Positions 11,251-22,239 of a stretch of 64,000 nt of DNA are shown here, piece after piece. The notes under the pieces were generated by a model. That model was given only the letters and a program-made list of their open reading frames with translations. It made no database searches and was not told where the DNA came from. How positions within the stretch are numbered: position 1 is the first letter of the stretch; each line of letters begins with the position of its first letter. Both the position numbers and the translations under genes were made by a program. The DNA is from Neoechinorhynchus agilis. Taxonomy: Eukaryota; Acanthocephala. Where the stretch lies: assembly GCA_051530055.1 (NCBI GenBank), contig CM121341.1, positions 15,748,001 to 15,812,000 of the forward strand, written 5' to 3'.

Positions 11251-12100
11251 CCTATGATTTTGTCGGCAACGCGAACTGAAACGCCGGACACTAAAAATCA
11301 ACCGACATTGTCTTCATTCGATTCTTCAATGGATTTTTTTCTGTGGATGATTTTGAACACTAATTTTTAAGGAAGAAGAAAAAGTATACCACTAAGTCAA
11401 ACGACTTTTTCCAACTCCTGGTCCCATCCATGCAAAAAAAGTGTAAAAAATATTGAATCAGAGTTCGAATCAATAAACTCGAGAATTCCACTTCCGATGT
11501 TTCTTTCGAGAAGCGTTACTTAACACAAATAACGTTCGAGTTCTTTCATGTATTTAACGAATGACGTAGGCATTGGTCGAACTGAGGAATTCTTTCGCGT
11601 TTCCGAACGTAACGGTCGATGTAATTCAACTGCCGGGTATTTTTGCATTTATTTTTTAAAAGGTTTCTCCTTGTTTGATATTTTTAGCTTGGATGGTTTC
11701 ATCGGTATTCCATTGTATTTTACGCAAATTGGTTATGGGAGCATTCATTAGCAATCAACCATGTCGATGACGTTTTAGAGGTCTCGAAACCTTTTATATG
11801 TTCAAATGCATATTGTTCATTTGTGATAGCATCTGAAGTGTACGCGGGCTTTTTTGAAAGGGAATTTTGTCAAATTGGATTGAAGTAACAGCGAATCATT
11901 TCTTGAGAATTCGCCGCTTTTCTTTGCGCAATCAAAATTGAATGATGAGTCATTATTTCAAATCTATCTTTTCCTAGAATGTCTTGCCTTTTCAATGGTC
12001 GTTTCTTTTTTCTGTGAACTAACCATATTAAAATCGGTTCTTTCTAAAAAAATGTAATTCAAAGGTACTGCTTTCTCGAGCACTATTAAAAAAATTTTCA
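11250..12100. other. No gene seen
   Basis: AT-rich spacer. The open frame at 11548-11751 has no recognisable domain. A CATTAAAAAAATTTTCAG-like acceptor precedes the next start codon. Confidence 0.35.
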
Positions 12101-12106
12101 GAATCA

Positions 12107-12823
12107 ATGAACAGTGAACAGGACTCTGATACGTCTTCTACTCTTATTGATGTTGCACTAAAGAAGTGCTTTGAAAAAGTTTCTGATACTCTAAAAGATT
12201 CATTAATCGAAGCGATGATCACAGTCAAAGATGTCTTAACGGAGGCTATTCAGCGAGAAAAGGAAGCTCTAAAAAGTGAAAAATTGGTCGAAACCAAGAA
12301 ACGTAAAGAGAATAAATCTGACGGTTCAAAGAGGCAGACGACGCTTTCAAAAGGAGAATCAAAGAAGCTGCGTAAAATTTTACAGAAATCTGGTAGTGAA
12401 ACGGCCACAAAAGAGAATGCGGTTTTGGTAGAGGCAAACAAAATGTCAAATTCAAATGAACATTTACTGGAAACGAGTGTTGTTCAAAAGACTTCGAATT
12501 CTTCGACGATTATTAGAGACCTGGTGCCACCTTCAGAGGATATTGAATCTGGAGTACTTAATGATTTTAAAATTATTGTAGAGGAGTATGACATTAAGAC
12601 GTTGATTAAAGGTAGCGACAGGAAAAGCGAAAGCGATGCACCTCCAGAAGCTACTACGAAAACTAAAGTTAAGCAAATGGTATCAGAAACGTAAGAACGA
12701 GTTTTTCTATCGCAAATTCCTAAAATATATTAATTTAGATCTGAACGAGCAGGAAGAAGAGCGAAAGGGGGAGCAAAGAACTATAAGGAAATGAGCATAA
12801 GCAAGAAAATGCGACGTCAATGA
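12107..12823 (+). CDS. SGO: Shugoshin-like cohesion protector
   Basis: Predicted shugoshin, the centromeric protein that recruits PP2A and protects cohesin. Two exons, 12107-12690 and 12739-12823, with a 48 bp GT-AG intron, give about 222 residues. The diagnostic part is the C-terminus encoded by exon 2: GRRAKGGAKNYKEMSISKKM followed by RR, matching the SGO basic motif (R.SKR...SYKEPSL..KMRR) that binds phosphorylated H2A. The N-terminal 60 residues (DVALKKCFEKVSDTLKDSLI onward) are helical and could be the short coiled coil that binds PP2A. The middle is a low-complexity Ser/Lys/Glu linker. Shugoshins diverge strongly outside these ends. The ATG lies a few bases after TTTTCAG, so either a 5' UTR intron or a trans-splice site precedes it. 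Confidence 0.72.
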
Positions 12824-13154
12824 ACGTAGTTTTTATGTTCTAGTTACGTTCACTAACATTGAGTTGTGTTCGAGTCGATAAAGACGTTTTTAAGGTGAAA
12901 GATCAACATGGTTTCATTTCGGTACCGTATTTATCCATTGTGAGTTTAGGGTATTTCTCAATTTTTCAATAAGATCAACTCGTTTTTATCGAGTGTACAT
13001 ATCTAAAATTCTCTTATTATTGACAATTTGGTGATCATATTACCCCGCATAAAAAATATTTTGGAAATTTAGCGGGGAATCCTCATCTGTCATCTAGAAG
13101 ATTTTAGTTGTATTGTATGGCTCATGTTCATCGGATCGCCCGAGGTTCGCGGAT

Positions 13155-14510
13155 ATAGCAAGCCACCGTATGTCCAATCCCTGCGTTGCGTTTCTCGTTA
13201 ATTCTTAAGATGTCGATGGCCGATAGTTTTAAGCTAAAGTTTTGTTTTCTTCCATTGTGCAGGACACAGCGATATGTAAGGCCTCAAGTAGAAGGCGTTT
13301 TCTAAGTGCTGTAAGGTTTTTTGCTGAACTTGGTCCTGAGGGTCGTTCCGCCATAGTGAACCTAGACTTCGCGAATGCCCTCAATTCTATCAACCGCCAT
13401 TCAGTTATCAGTTGCATTGAAAAGGTGTTCTCGAGTTTATTACCATTCTTCGCGATGTGTTATGACGGATTTTTGATATTTGGCGGCCTCTCGACAGGGT
13501 GTTCAACACAATTATTCTACTTGGCCTTCTTCGGTTCGCACTTTATATCGATGAGCTAAGCTGACGACTTCTGCATAGGCGAGCCTTGCCAACGAAAAAT
13601 GCGAGATCTTCACAAAAGACGTTTAAACAATGCCCATGCTAAAATTGGCGAAGCACTGCGCCTACTTTATCATCTTCGACACTGTTTTGCCCTACCGAAA
13701 GTGAATATCCTTCTTCGCTGCGCTTCCAAACCGAAATCCTCGCCACTTTCAACTCAGGGATCCGTCACATAATGACCGGAATCTTGAACTTTTCGACTCG
13801 TCAAGCTTCACTCCCTGTTCACTTTGAGAGATTTTGGTGTTGTGAGCGCGACCGTAATGGCGATCTCGGCCTTTGGCTCACTTGTGTGCCGAACAATCCA
13901 CTTCAGCGCTCTAATTTACTAGCATTCTTACCCGACCGATCAGGAAATAACGACTAATCTTACCGAATCACACTAGAAAATTGGAGTAAGGAACCCGAAC
14001 TGCCTATCCCAATGAATACATCAATACAAAAACGTTGGTCAGACTTTTTGTTTGAGAAGGAATTCCGAAACCTCCTTGGTTCTAGGGCCGATCCCAAAGA
14101 ACAAGCACATCTGCTCGCGATCGCAACCAAATAGTCCGGTGGTTTTCTTAACGCCGTACCAATGCCGTCGTTTGGTACTGAAATGGACGACCGTTCCTTT
14201 GGCTTCAGCAGACGGACAAGACATTAAACCACGGGATCGATGGCCCCAAAACGATGACCGGGTACAATCGCCACAGGATCGCAAATGCTCTAATACTGGC
14301 AACCTCAGTTTTTGGCCGAGATGACGGGAAAAGATTTTACGGACCATCAACATTTCCGTTGGAAAGAAGCTTTTTCCTTGGGACACGAAGGGCTACTTGT
14401 CCCTTGAAGTTTCAGGAGCCGGTGGAGTGGCGAAAACGTACAGAAAAAGGGACAAATACAAATGCATCGATCCTCCGCATAACATTTTCAAACCTCTCTC
14501 GTAAATGAGA
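13155..14510 (+). mobile_element. LINE family 1, copy B (RT to nuclease linker)
   Basis: Plus-strand counterpart of copy A. It reads ASSRRRFLSAVRFFAELGPE, GRSAIVNLDFANALNSINRH (the NvDf.NAFNs.R RT block) and FFAMCYDGFLIFGGLSTG; the YLDD segment is lost in a small deletion near 13557. NFSTRQASLPVHFERFW follows. Downstream it extends into the inter-domain region with a broken LLAIATK..SGGFLNAVPM..SFGTEMDDRSFG run, typical of this family before the zinc-binding nuclease part. Multiple stops and small deletions. Confidence 0.7.
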
Positions 14511-15030
14511 ATATTAGTGCCGTCGGACCAAGCACCGCAACAACAAAGAAGCCGTTGCAGCCAACTTTTTTATCAGAAAATCAGTTGTGTGTCTATCCTC
14601 GATGCGATTTATGATAAAGATGTTTCTCCCTTCCCATCGGTTGGAGCAATCTAGCGGTTATGCTATTAATTTTTATAACTTGATGTTTTTGGTCCCAGCT
14701 TCGATTGCATGAAATTTAGCAAATAGCGCTTTTTAAAAGTAGTATTGGCGTCTTAGGTAGATTCCTATTTTTGTTCTTTAAATTCACAAAACTCAAGTAG
14801 TTAGATATTTGCCTTTCGCTCATGACATAATGGCATCAAAAATTAGAGTCTAATATACAATTTGAAGTTTGTTTTCTACTTAACATTTCTTACATTTTAC
14901 TCTCAATGTCGCTTATTTTCTTTCCATATTTCACAACATACAGCAGCACGCGAAAAAAACACTTGAAAGTGAGAAATCGTATCATTTTTATAAAAGACCG
15001 TTCCGAATTCGAATTGCTATTGTCTTATTT
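14510..15030. other. No gene seen
   Basis: AT-rich spacer with a pyrimidine-rich TGTCTTATTTTTAG just before the next start codon. Confidence 0.35.
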
Positions 15031-15037
15031 TTAGAGT

Positions 15038-15620
15038 ATGTCAAGCTTCATTAACGACAAAATTCGTAGTCCCAATAAAACAGATAAGCTATATCTCGAT
15101 CAATCCTACAGACAATGCCCAGACGTTTTTCTCCCCAATTTCTATAGAGAACTTGGCAAGGCAATCTCATCTGCGGTTCGATCATCACTTCAAGAAGTAT
15201 TTTCATCGTTATCGAAAGACGATCAGGTCAAAGTGAAGAACCTTGTACATAAACCGGAATTTCGATCTATTCGTTATGGCACATTTAAGATCATTATTCC
15301 CGTTGATAATGAACGGAGACCCGAGTGCAATTGAGGAGCCGGGAAACCTGGGAAAAGAGAATATAACAATGTTAGAGGATTTCAATGTCCTTAAGACAGT
15401 AAAGAGTACTCTTGGTTATCTGGACGATATTGTCCTTAACGATTATGTGAGTTGCACTGAAAACGTTGCGGGTGAAGTAAATGATTTGGACGAGAGGAAA
15501 TTGGACGATATAGTACACGAGTTTGTCAGCCAGCAAAAAGAAATTCAATATTTGATACACGATAACAAATGTAGGCGATTGGAATTAACCAATTTGCGAA
15601 ATCTGAATGGAAGGGTTTAA
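15038..15620 (+). CDS. Unrecognised gene, two frames joined by a probable intron
   Basis: Product not recognised. The first frame from ATG 15038 gives MSSFINDKIRSPNKTDKLYL, a DQSYRQCPDVFLPNFYRELG stretch and an amphipathic AISSAVRSSLQEVFSSLSKD helix. The second, from about 15335, gives an acidic helical region (MLEDFNVLKTVKSTLGYLDD; NDLDERKLDDIVHEFVSQQK) ending at TAA 15620. A GT at 15246 and the AG ending GCAATTGAG near 15336 would join the frames in phase through an intron of about 91 bp; a frameshift is the alternative. The all-helical, acidic composition would suit a small structural or kinetochore protein, but that is a guess. Confidence 0.45.
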
Positions 15621-15639
15621 TCATAGGTTTATGTGAATT

Positions 15640-16015
15640 GAAAGTTAAATTTAGGACTTTAAAGAATGCGTCTCCGTTGTGGATTAAATGCATACTATGA
15701 AATTAACGAAAAATAATACTTTTTCCCCTATATTTATTTTCGTTCTCGACTGATATCAAGGAAAATTCAAAAAGGCCACACATATAATTTCTACAATCTC
15801 ATTGAAAGAAATAAAGAATAAAGCCTTGGCAAAGGGTTTATTAAATTTTTTAGCATTTGAGCTTTTCAGATAAAATGCAATAGTAACTGGAAATTTGGAA
15901 TCGTCATTTTTTGAAGAAATAATTTTGGTTCGCTAGAGCGAATCCTAAAGATTTGATGAAACCAAATAGACAGTTTTAATTTGTCCGCAATGGAAAACAT
16001 TTGAATAATAATAAT
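15640..16015. other. No gene seen
   Basis: AT-rich region with AATAAA-like signals near 15812-15826 that could serve the preceding gene. Confidence 0.35.
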
Positions 16016-16017
16016 TT

Positions 16018-16172
16018 AAATCGATGCGTGGCCTATTATGACACGGCTGTTACTTTTTGGGCACACAGCCCACCGACCTGGTTCTGAGTAGTAATTCAAT
16101 TACTCTGAACCAGGTCGGTGGGCTGTGTGCCCAAAAAGTAACAGCCGTGTCATAATAGGCCACACATCGATA
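16018..16172. repeat. Foldback family E, copy 1
   Basis: Near-perfect palindrome. The left arm ATCGATGCGTGGCCTATTAT, then GACACGGCTGTTACTTTTTG and GGCACACAGCCCACCGACCT, is repeated inverted on the right, with a short loop around AGTAGTAATTCAATTACT. The right flank ATAAATTACCGGCTGGCCAA is shared with the longer relative at 42.95 kb. Confidence 0.9.
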
Positions 16173-16255
16173 TAAATTACCGGCTGGCCAATCTTCACAA
16201 AATAATTTAAATGTTTTTTCTGGCAAGCCGCTTCTATTGATTCAGATTTAGGACA

Positions 16256-16712
16256 TCCCTTCCTCGGTTTTTTAGTTTTACTTCTTGGCATGATACCATA
16301 CCAATATCTTACATCAGAAAGGTGATTGAATCACTTAGACTCATATGTATGTGGTAATGAGTTTGTACATCCCTCCGGATTCTCTGATACCTCTCGAGGA
16401 GTCGGAACTCATCAGCGAGTTTCCTCTCTTCAGCGGTATTTCGTTTCCTTTGATTATACGGCATCGGCGATCGTGGATTTGAACCCATCCACCCTGAAAC
16501 AAGGATTCAGGGCTCAAGTCCACTTGGCCTTCTCAGCGGGAGGAAACTCACTGATGATTCCCGCCTCCTAGAGGAATCTGACGATCCGGTGGGACGTACA
16601 AACTCTTTACCGTATACATCAGAGTCTAAGGGATTCAATCATTTCCCTGATGTAAGATATCGGCGTGGCTTCATGCCAAGAAGGATAACTAGAAAAGCCG
16701 AGAAAGGGATGC
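16256..16712. repeat. Palindromic SINE-like element (family G)
   Basis: Two inverted arms of about 175 bp at roughly 80% identity (left from CCTTCCTCGGTTTTTTAG, right ending CTAGAAAAGCCGAGAAAGGG) flank a central tRNA-like unit. Each arm carries the core found in the other SINE copies here (CCTCCGGATTCTCTGATACC on the left, inverted on the right). Confidence 0.85.
16434..16525 (-). repeat. tRNA-derived SINE head inside family G palindrome
   Basis: On the minus strand this reads GGCCAAGTGGACTTGAGC, then GGTTCAAATCC. These match RNA polymerase III box A (TGGCCNAGTGG) and box B (GGTTCRAATCC) of a Ser/Leu-type tRNA, about 45 bp apart. The acceptor stem does not pair properly, so it is a SINE head and not a tRNA gene. 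Confidence 0.7.
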
Positions 16713-16894
16713 CCGAATTCTGTATAATAATAACACTTTTTATTGTCCAAAGTAGTAGACAATGTATCTTTGATGCATCGTGAACACTCGAACCAAATGA
16801 TCGATCAAATGAATGTGGCTGTTGATTTTTGAATGGATTGCGGGTCCGCTCGGGTGTAAAAGTTTGTTGATAATGGTGTAGGATACTTTGCTAG

Positions 16895-17160
16895 GCTAAA
16901 TTTTTCCTCCGGTATTGTTCAAAGTATAGGAATGTAAGTTGACGTTGTTTTCCGTTCTCTCCTCCGAATCAATTCGCATTTGGGGGATTGAGCAGTGGGG
17001 AAGAAAGATCGAAAGTAGAGATTTGTGCGAGGAATTGAAGGATGGAAAATGTTGGGGCGATGAATGCTGTAAGTGTGAGTAAAGGAGAAATATGGTAGGG
17101 AGGAAACCAAAATCATTTATTATACCGAAATCTAAAGAGAAAGCACCATCGAACGACAAT
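16895..17160 (-). mobile_element. LINE family 5, C-terminal fragment
   Basis: Minus strand carries YFSFTHTYSIHRPNIFHPSI, PRTNLYFRSFFPTAQSPKCE and LIRRRE, matching the ISPFTHIYNTRRPYILHLSI and PRTNLYLRFFFLTAQSSKCE segments of the copy at 42.0-42.2 kb. 5' and 3' parts are missing. Confidence 0.65.
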
Positions 17161-17656
17161 AGTTGAAGTGACGTCTTTGCAGAGACACTAGAAATCTCGA
17201 TTTAAAACATAGAAATTATAACAGATGGTAGTATCGAGTCGGCGTGTAGAAAAGTATTGAGCGATTGAGACGTTTAATTTTTTACCGTTTTAATATGTTG
17301 TAATCACTAGGAAGTTTGAGTTGGACGAATCGGTGATTGCTTGTTATGGCTTGCACAAAAGCTGAATATTGGCGTAATGAGACTTTTAAATATGAAAACA
17401 CAACGTCCCGTGTCCGGTGATTATTATTGCATTTTTTAATGATAGATAAAGCATTTGTACAATCACAAATTCTTACCTTTTTTGTACTGGTTTTAAAAAC
17501 CACATATATATTTAAAATTCAAAACATACCATGCAAAGACAATCTGGAGATTGATCTCAATTGGTGTATATAGAAAACCCTTTCGAAATACGGGTTTGCT
17601 TGATGTGTAGAATTCCCGCTTTCCCTGAACGCTGCGAAACAAAATAGTCATCATAT

Positions 17657-19453
17657 TCACCTCAAAGTTTTCATGTCGACGACATAGGTGTTCGTATCTG
17701 ATCCGTCGATCAAGCCGCTCATTGCGTCTTTAATCTGCTTATGAGAAATGGTTTTGAACGGAAATCTGATGAAGTGCTTGTTTAAGTACTCAAATACTCT
17801 ACTTGTAAGTGCGGATGAAGATACGCTCGGTACCATAAGGGTTCGCTGTCCTTTGTTTAGATTCCATAGATCAATATTGATTTCCGCTTTACTTCTGCTA
17901 GTTATGATCTTCGCGTATGTGCCGTTCAATTTTAGCAACTCAAAATATTTAGATGGTACATGTTCATTCGTAGGACATGGATCGATCACTATATCGAACG
18001 AATTAGGAGTAAGGTCGTCCAATTTTACAAATTTTATTTTCGCATTATCCTCAGATACTATCTCCGAAAGTAGCATCTTTTTCGTCTTAAAAATGGCGAC
18101 CGTTTAAAGAAACGATCGCTCAAACGGCCGCCAAAGGTATTTGAGATTATAAATATTGAAATCGGCAGCTTGCTTAAAAATACGGCTAATACACGCACGA
18201 GTTCAAATGGATCGGCACCAATCAGTGCAATTTTCTGGTTTTGTTTACTAGATAAACATCTGTCGATTATATTTAGTGCTATTGCTCCGTTATGAAGTAC
18301 CGTACTTGCCGCATCTGGTTCAATATTATCCGGAATTATGGTCACGAATGCTTGATTTACGACCATGTGGGTGCTGAACCCACCACAAGTTACGGCCCCG
18401 TCGTCTTTCTTAAAAAGATAATTGTAACATTGAACCGACCCTTCCTCACAATGACCGTTGAATCCCTGCCGGCAGTTTTCACATTGTCCACATGAGTCCA
18501 CTAGGGGACCGAGGGCAAGTTTTCTCTGTGGTTTAGATCGATAAATTTGGGAAGGGATTTTTGTTTAATCGAATAAGGGCAATTTTTAATTGTTTTTATA
18601 TGGCGGAAAAATTAATAGAATTTATTGATTCCGATATTTCAGCACAATATTGTGCCTTTATCAAGGTTTCTTGCACATTTTGAAATATGTGAGCTACAAA
18701 CAACCTTGATAAATGCACAAGATTGTGCCGAAATATCGGAATCAATAAATTCTTTTAAATTTTCCGCCATATAATAACATGAATAGTTCAATCTTCAAAC
18801 AATTTTTAATTATTTTTTGTGATAAAGTATAGATGGAAAATGGGGCTTAGTGATTGTTTTTGGAGCCGCTTAGAACTACAAAGGTATAATCGATTTTTTC
18901 CTTTAATGGAATTAATGCACTTTTTGACTGTTTTTTATGGTTGAGAGCATTTAAAGGAGAAGCGCTTGGACCGAGTTTAGTTTTCTAAACCATTTAGATC
19001 GAAAAGTAATGGAATGGGACTAACGCGTTTTCTGAACTATTTTTAGTCCCGAAAAACTTTTAGGTGAACCATGACCGAGTACCAGTTTTATCAGTCCTTT
19101 CAGCGGTTTAGATATAGTGGAAGTGATGCATTTTTAGATTCCGAGGATTTGAACGAACCCAATTGAAGATTCCACGTGGAGAAATCTTGCTTTATGGCAA
19201 CATAATCCCCTTGTTGAAGTTCAGTGACCGTTTCACCGACCTGATACACAACCCCAGTTACCTGGTGACCTGGCACTACAGGTAATTTCATTTCTGACGA
19301 GGTACAGTCAACAAACACTTGCTGATCACATTGGCAAATGCAGCAGTATAGAACTTCTACAAGCACATCATCTTTAAGTAGGGGTCTTCGACGAATGTTG
19401 AATTGTTCAATTCGACCATTACGAGACTTTATCCCGCAAGCTTTGACTGTCAT
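17657..19453 (-). CDS. Zinc-type medium-chain alcohol dehydrogenase-like gene
   Basis: Member of the medium-chain dehydrogenase/reductase superfamily, closest in layout to cinnamyl-alcohol-dehydrogenase-like enzymes that reduce aldehydes with NADPH. The first exon (ATG 19453) has VEVLYCCICQCDQQVFVD (the family's GICHTD has become CICQCD) and PVVPGHQVTGVVYQVGE (GHE has become GHQ). Exon 2 starts at 18525 with RKLALGPLVDSCGQCENCR, the structural zinc-site region, then GGFSTHMVV, and ALIGADPFELVRVLAVFL in place of the usual GxGxxG. The last exon gives SFDIVIDPCPTNEH and ends at 17657. The His-to-Cys and Glu-to-Gln changes at catalytic zinc positions suggest weak or absent dehydrogenase activity. 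A frame change near 18085, beside a T/A run, separates exon 2 from the rest. The long intron (about 675 bp) holds a family C foldback. Confidence 0.65.
18599..18806. repeat. Foldback family C, copy 1 (intronic)
   Basis: Palindrome whose arms begin TATGGCGGAAAAATTAATAG and read GATTCCGATATTTCAGCACA then TTGTGCCTTTATCAAGG; the right arm is the inverse and ends TTTTCCGCCATATA. A one-sided tail AACATGAATAGTTCAATCTT follows. It lies within the intron of the dehydrogenase-like gene and is oriented independently of it. Confidence 0.9.
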
Positions 19454-19996
19454 ACCAGTAGAAGGCCTTATTAGGTACAAATAAGTGTTAGAAAGAAGGT
19501 TGATGCACTTACCCTGCGATCGGTTCGTACATTCGACTCAAGATACTCTGTAGATCTATCAACACTTTGCTTATAAACCTGACAGCAGCCGCATTTTCTC
19601 AATATTATGCTGCATCCTCAGAGGGTGCTCATGGATTACCCGGTTGTGCCATACACACAAGAATATCCATCTGACGCTGTGATTCGGTGAATAATGACTT
19701 TCATGATCTTCCCTTGTTAGGACACCTGATACGCCGGTGCAACTTTCGAATAGTTTCTTAGTTTTAGACAACTTTCCACTTGATAAATTCTAACCATGGT
19801 CTCTCGTAGACGTTTTAAATCGAAAATCGATTTGACGGCTTAGATCCTATTCATGAACGCATTTGTGTAGACTTAATCAATAATAGGCGAAAAATCAGAT
19901 AAGTGTCATTGAGTGACGGTTATTATCTGCACGATAAACTGTTTTGTGGAGTATTTTCTTTATTACGAAAAACAGATTATTTCGATCATATTGATT

Positions 19997-20188
19997 AAAA
20001 ATAGCGAATTATAATAATTGATTTTTTTTGTTTGATAATTTTCGGCCTTCGCGTAGACTTTAGTCTATTGCTTGCAAGTTGTTTCAAACAATAGGCTAAA
20101 GAAGGTACACGCGAAGGCCGAAAATTATCAAATAAAAATAAATCAATTATTATAATTCGCTATAAAAAGTAAATGATGAACATCTTTA
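19997..20188. repeat. Foldback family B, copy 2
   Basis: Same arms as the copy at 9221 (ATAGCGAATTATAATAATTG, TTGATAATTTTCGGCCTTCG) with a short loop around TTGCAAGTTGTTTCAAACAA. The right side continues into AGTAAATGATGAACATCTTT, the extended terminus. Confidence 0.9.
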
Positions 20189-20189
20189 A

Positions 20190-21105
20190 AATTGATTAAA
20201 AATGTTTTGCCTTTTTTCGAAATATGAACGAAGACAAGGCGAAAAACCCTTCAATATTTTTTAAATTATTTTGAAATATTTTCACCAGAAATAATCATTG
20301 AAAATTTATTAGAAGTATTATTTAGGTCTTCATCCAGTAAATAATACCTCTAATCATATACCCGGTACCTCACACAGCTACATCGAATTTATGAAACGAG
20401 GATTTAATTTCTCCACGCAACTATTAGTCGAAAAAATCAAACCGTAGAAATTTAAAGTGAGTGTATTTTGTGGTTGAATAGTACACATTATCATTATGTT
20501 TACTCAAAGAAGCGACCAAAAGATGTTCCCGATTGTGTGTATGGTATTTCACAATGTGGCGATTAAGTGGGATTCTGATCTGCTCGATTGTGGCTTGATC
20601 AATCTCCACGTGGAACACATTGGATCCATGTGTACGCTTTTAGCAACTTTATATATCGTAAAAACTATTATATTGATTGGAATTTAGGGATAACTATCAA
20701 AATAGTGAAAGGTAGATGAAAACTCAAGAGTTGCGGTCGAGCTATTTGCAATGTTCAATATCAGAAGCTTAATTTTCATCACTAAGGGGATGTATAACGC
20801 ATTGTAGCTATAGTTGATGATTATCTAGCAAGTTCACCTTAATGATAAATTGATTACTGAAAAATGAAACTTCAATTCCCGACTTAACGTGATGTAAACG
20901 AGTATAAACTTTGTTTGCTTTAAAGTTAGATAATTGATCGCGTCTTCAAATTCTCAGATATATTTGTCGCTTATTTGTTTTGCATGAAATTTGGGCCCAC
21001 GTTTAATTTATCCCTAACATTAGATTCCGTCCTAAATTTCTGCATGCTTTACTCGATGATTATTCTAGTTTGATGAGCACATTGAACTAATACCAAAAAT
21101 GTCGA
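20190..21105. other. No gene seen; solo foldback A end
   Basis: AT-rich. A fragment at 20345-20390 (ATCATATACCCGGTACCTCA) matches the end of foldback family A. Open frames at 20424-20687 on both strands have no recognisable motif. Confidence 0.4.
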
Positions 21106-21107
21106 TA

Positions 21108-21322
21108 TGTGAGGTACCGGGGTATATGATTAGGATTATTGTTTAAGTTATCACCCGGTAAATAATTTTGTATCACAGAGGTTTCAACCCTCGTCGAGTT
21201 CCTCATCACCTTGTTAGTCTTCTATTATTAACTAACAAACTGATGATGAACCCGACGAGGTTCGAAACCTCTGTGATACAAAATTATTTTACCGGGTGTA
21301 GACCCAAACAATAATCCTAAAA
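21108..21322. repeat. Foldback family A, copy 1
   Basis: Inner palindrome 21131-21320: TAGGATTATTGTTT, ACCCGGTAAATAATTTTGTA, TCACAGAGGTTT and GACGAGG motifs repeated inverted around TTAGTCTTCTATTATTAACTAA. The left outer flank GTGAGGTACCGGGGTATATG matches the right flank of the copy at 55.09 kb. Confidence 0.85.
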
Positions 21323-21577
21323 CCGAAAAGTTCGAACAGTCAAAGTTTACCAGAAAAAGCCTATAAGTTTGACATAAGGAAATATATTCAGCACATTTGT
21401 TTGTTACAACTTCCGGCATTCTCCAGGATTTTATGAAACAGATATTTCAGATCAATTTTTCACCGTTAGTGTTTGAAATCTGTCAATTTGCAGTCTAATT
21501 TAAGATGTTATACTGTTTCCGTTCAAAGAGTCTTGTGAACCGATAATATTTTAATATCTTTATACTGCCCCAAAACC

Positions 21578-21913
21578 TCATTTCTGACTGCTTTGGCTAA
21601 AATTAAACGCAAAAAAGTTAGTTTCGAATCTCAGTTTATGAACTTCGTGGAAACTTGGCGAGACCGCCTGAATGTCTTTTGTCAAACCTGAGATTTTCTT
21701 AGAATAAACATCGCAGTCGTGCTGCTCAGTTGTAGAATTTTCGTATCGAACCTCTTGCTCGTGCACTTGTTGAGAACGCACGTATTCGTCAGCGAATTGA
21801 TTGTAAGAGACGCGTGCTCTGTGTGCGAAATGTTGGGTTCGGAACATGAAAATCCACCCTTCCACATAAAGTGACCATTTCAAAAATTTCGGAATGGTTC
21901 TGTTAAAAATCAC
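21578..21913 (-). CDS. Weak unrecognised open frame
   Basis: A 111-codon minus-strand frame. From its third Met it reads MFRTQHFAHRARVSYNQFAD then EYVRSQQVHEQEVRYENSTT. Composition is protein-like (amphipathic, charged), but no family is recognised, and no splice signals or conserved domain support it. Could be chance. Confidence 0.2.
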   Translation of the reverse strand: MIFNRTIPKFLKWSLYVEGWIFMFRTQHFAHRARVSYNQFADEYVRSQQVHEQEVRYENSTTEQHDCDVYSKKISGLTKDIQAVSPSFHEVHKLRFETNFFAFNFSQSSQK

Positions 21914-22102
21914 ACATAAATCGTGCTACTTTCAAAGACAATGAACTTTTCCAAGGCGGTTTAGTTTCTAATCGTTTTCAGTGCGCAAAATGAGCGGTTT
22001 TGTACAACTACTACACGTCGAAATTTGTATTGAAAGTATTGAGTTTTCTCGCACACACTCATTGGATTCGGGTGTTTCTTCAGAATAATCTAATTGCTTG
22101 TT

Positions 22103-22238
22103 TATGGCGTAAAAATTCAAGGAAGTTATTAAACCCGATATTCGGGAGGCACAAAAATTGTGTAAAAATATCGGATTTAATAAATTCCTTTAATTTTTAC
22201 GCCACAAACAAGCATGAGTAGTTCAATCTTCAAACAAC
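22103..22238. repeat. Foldback family C, short copy
   Basis: Compact relative: TTTATGGCGTAAAAATTCAAG and ATTAAACCCGATATTCGG on the left, inverse on the right ending TTTTTACGCCACAAA, then the family tail GCATGAGTAGTTCAATCTTC. The central part of the longer copies is absent. Confidence 0.8.
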
Positions 22239-22239
22239 A

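Noticed and set aside
14039-14386. 115-codon minus-strand frame
   Set aside because: Antisense of the LINE family 1 linker region, which reads as a known family in the plus direction.
16434-16525. Functional tRNA-Ser/Leu gene
   Set aside because: Box A and B are good but the acceptor stem and anticodon arm do not pair properly, and the unit sits inside a repeat.
19571-19771. Minus-strand frame and weak repeat near 19.6 kb with similarity to 48.73 kb
   Set aside because: Shared string is only about 38 bp at roughly 70% identity; too weak to call.
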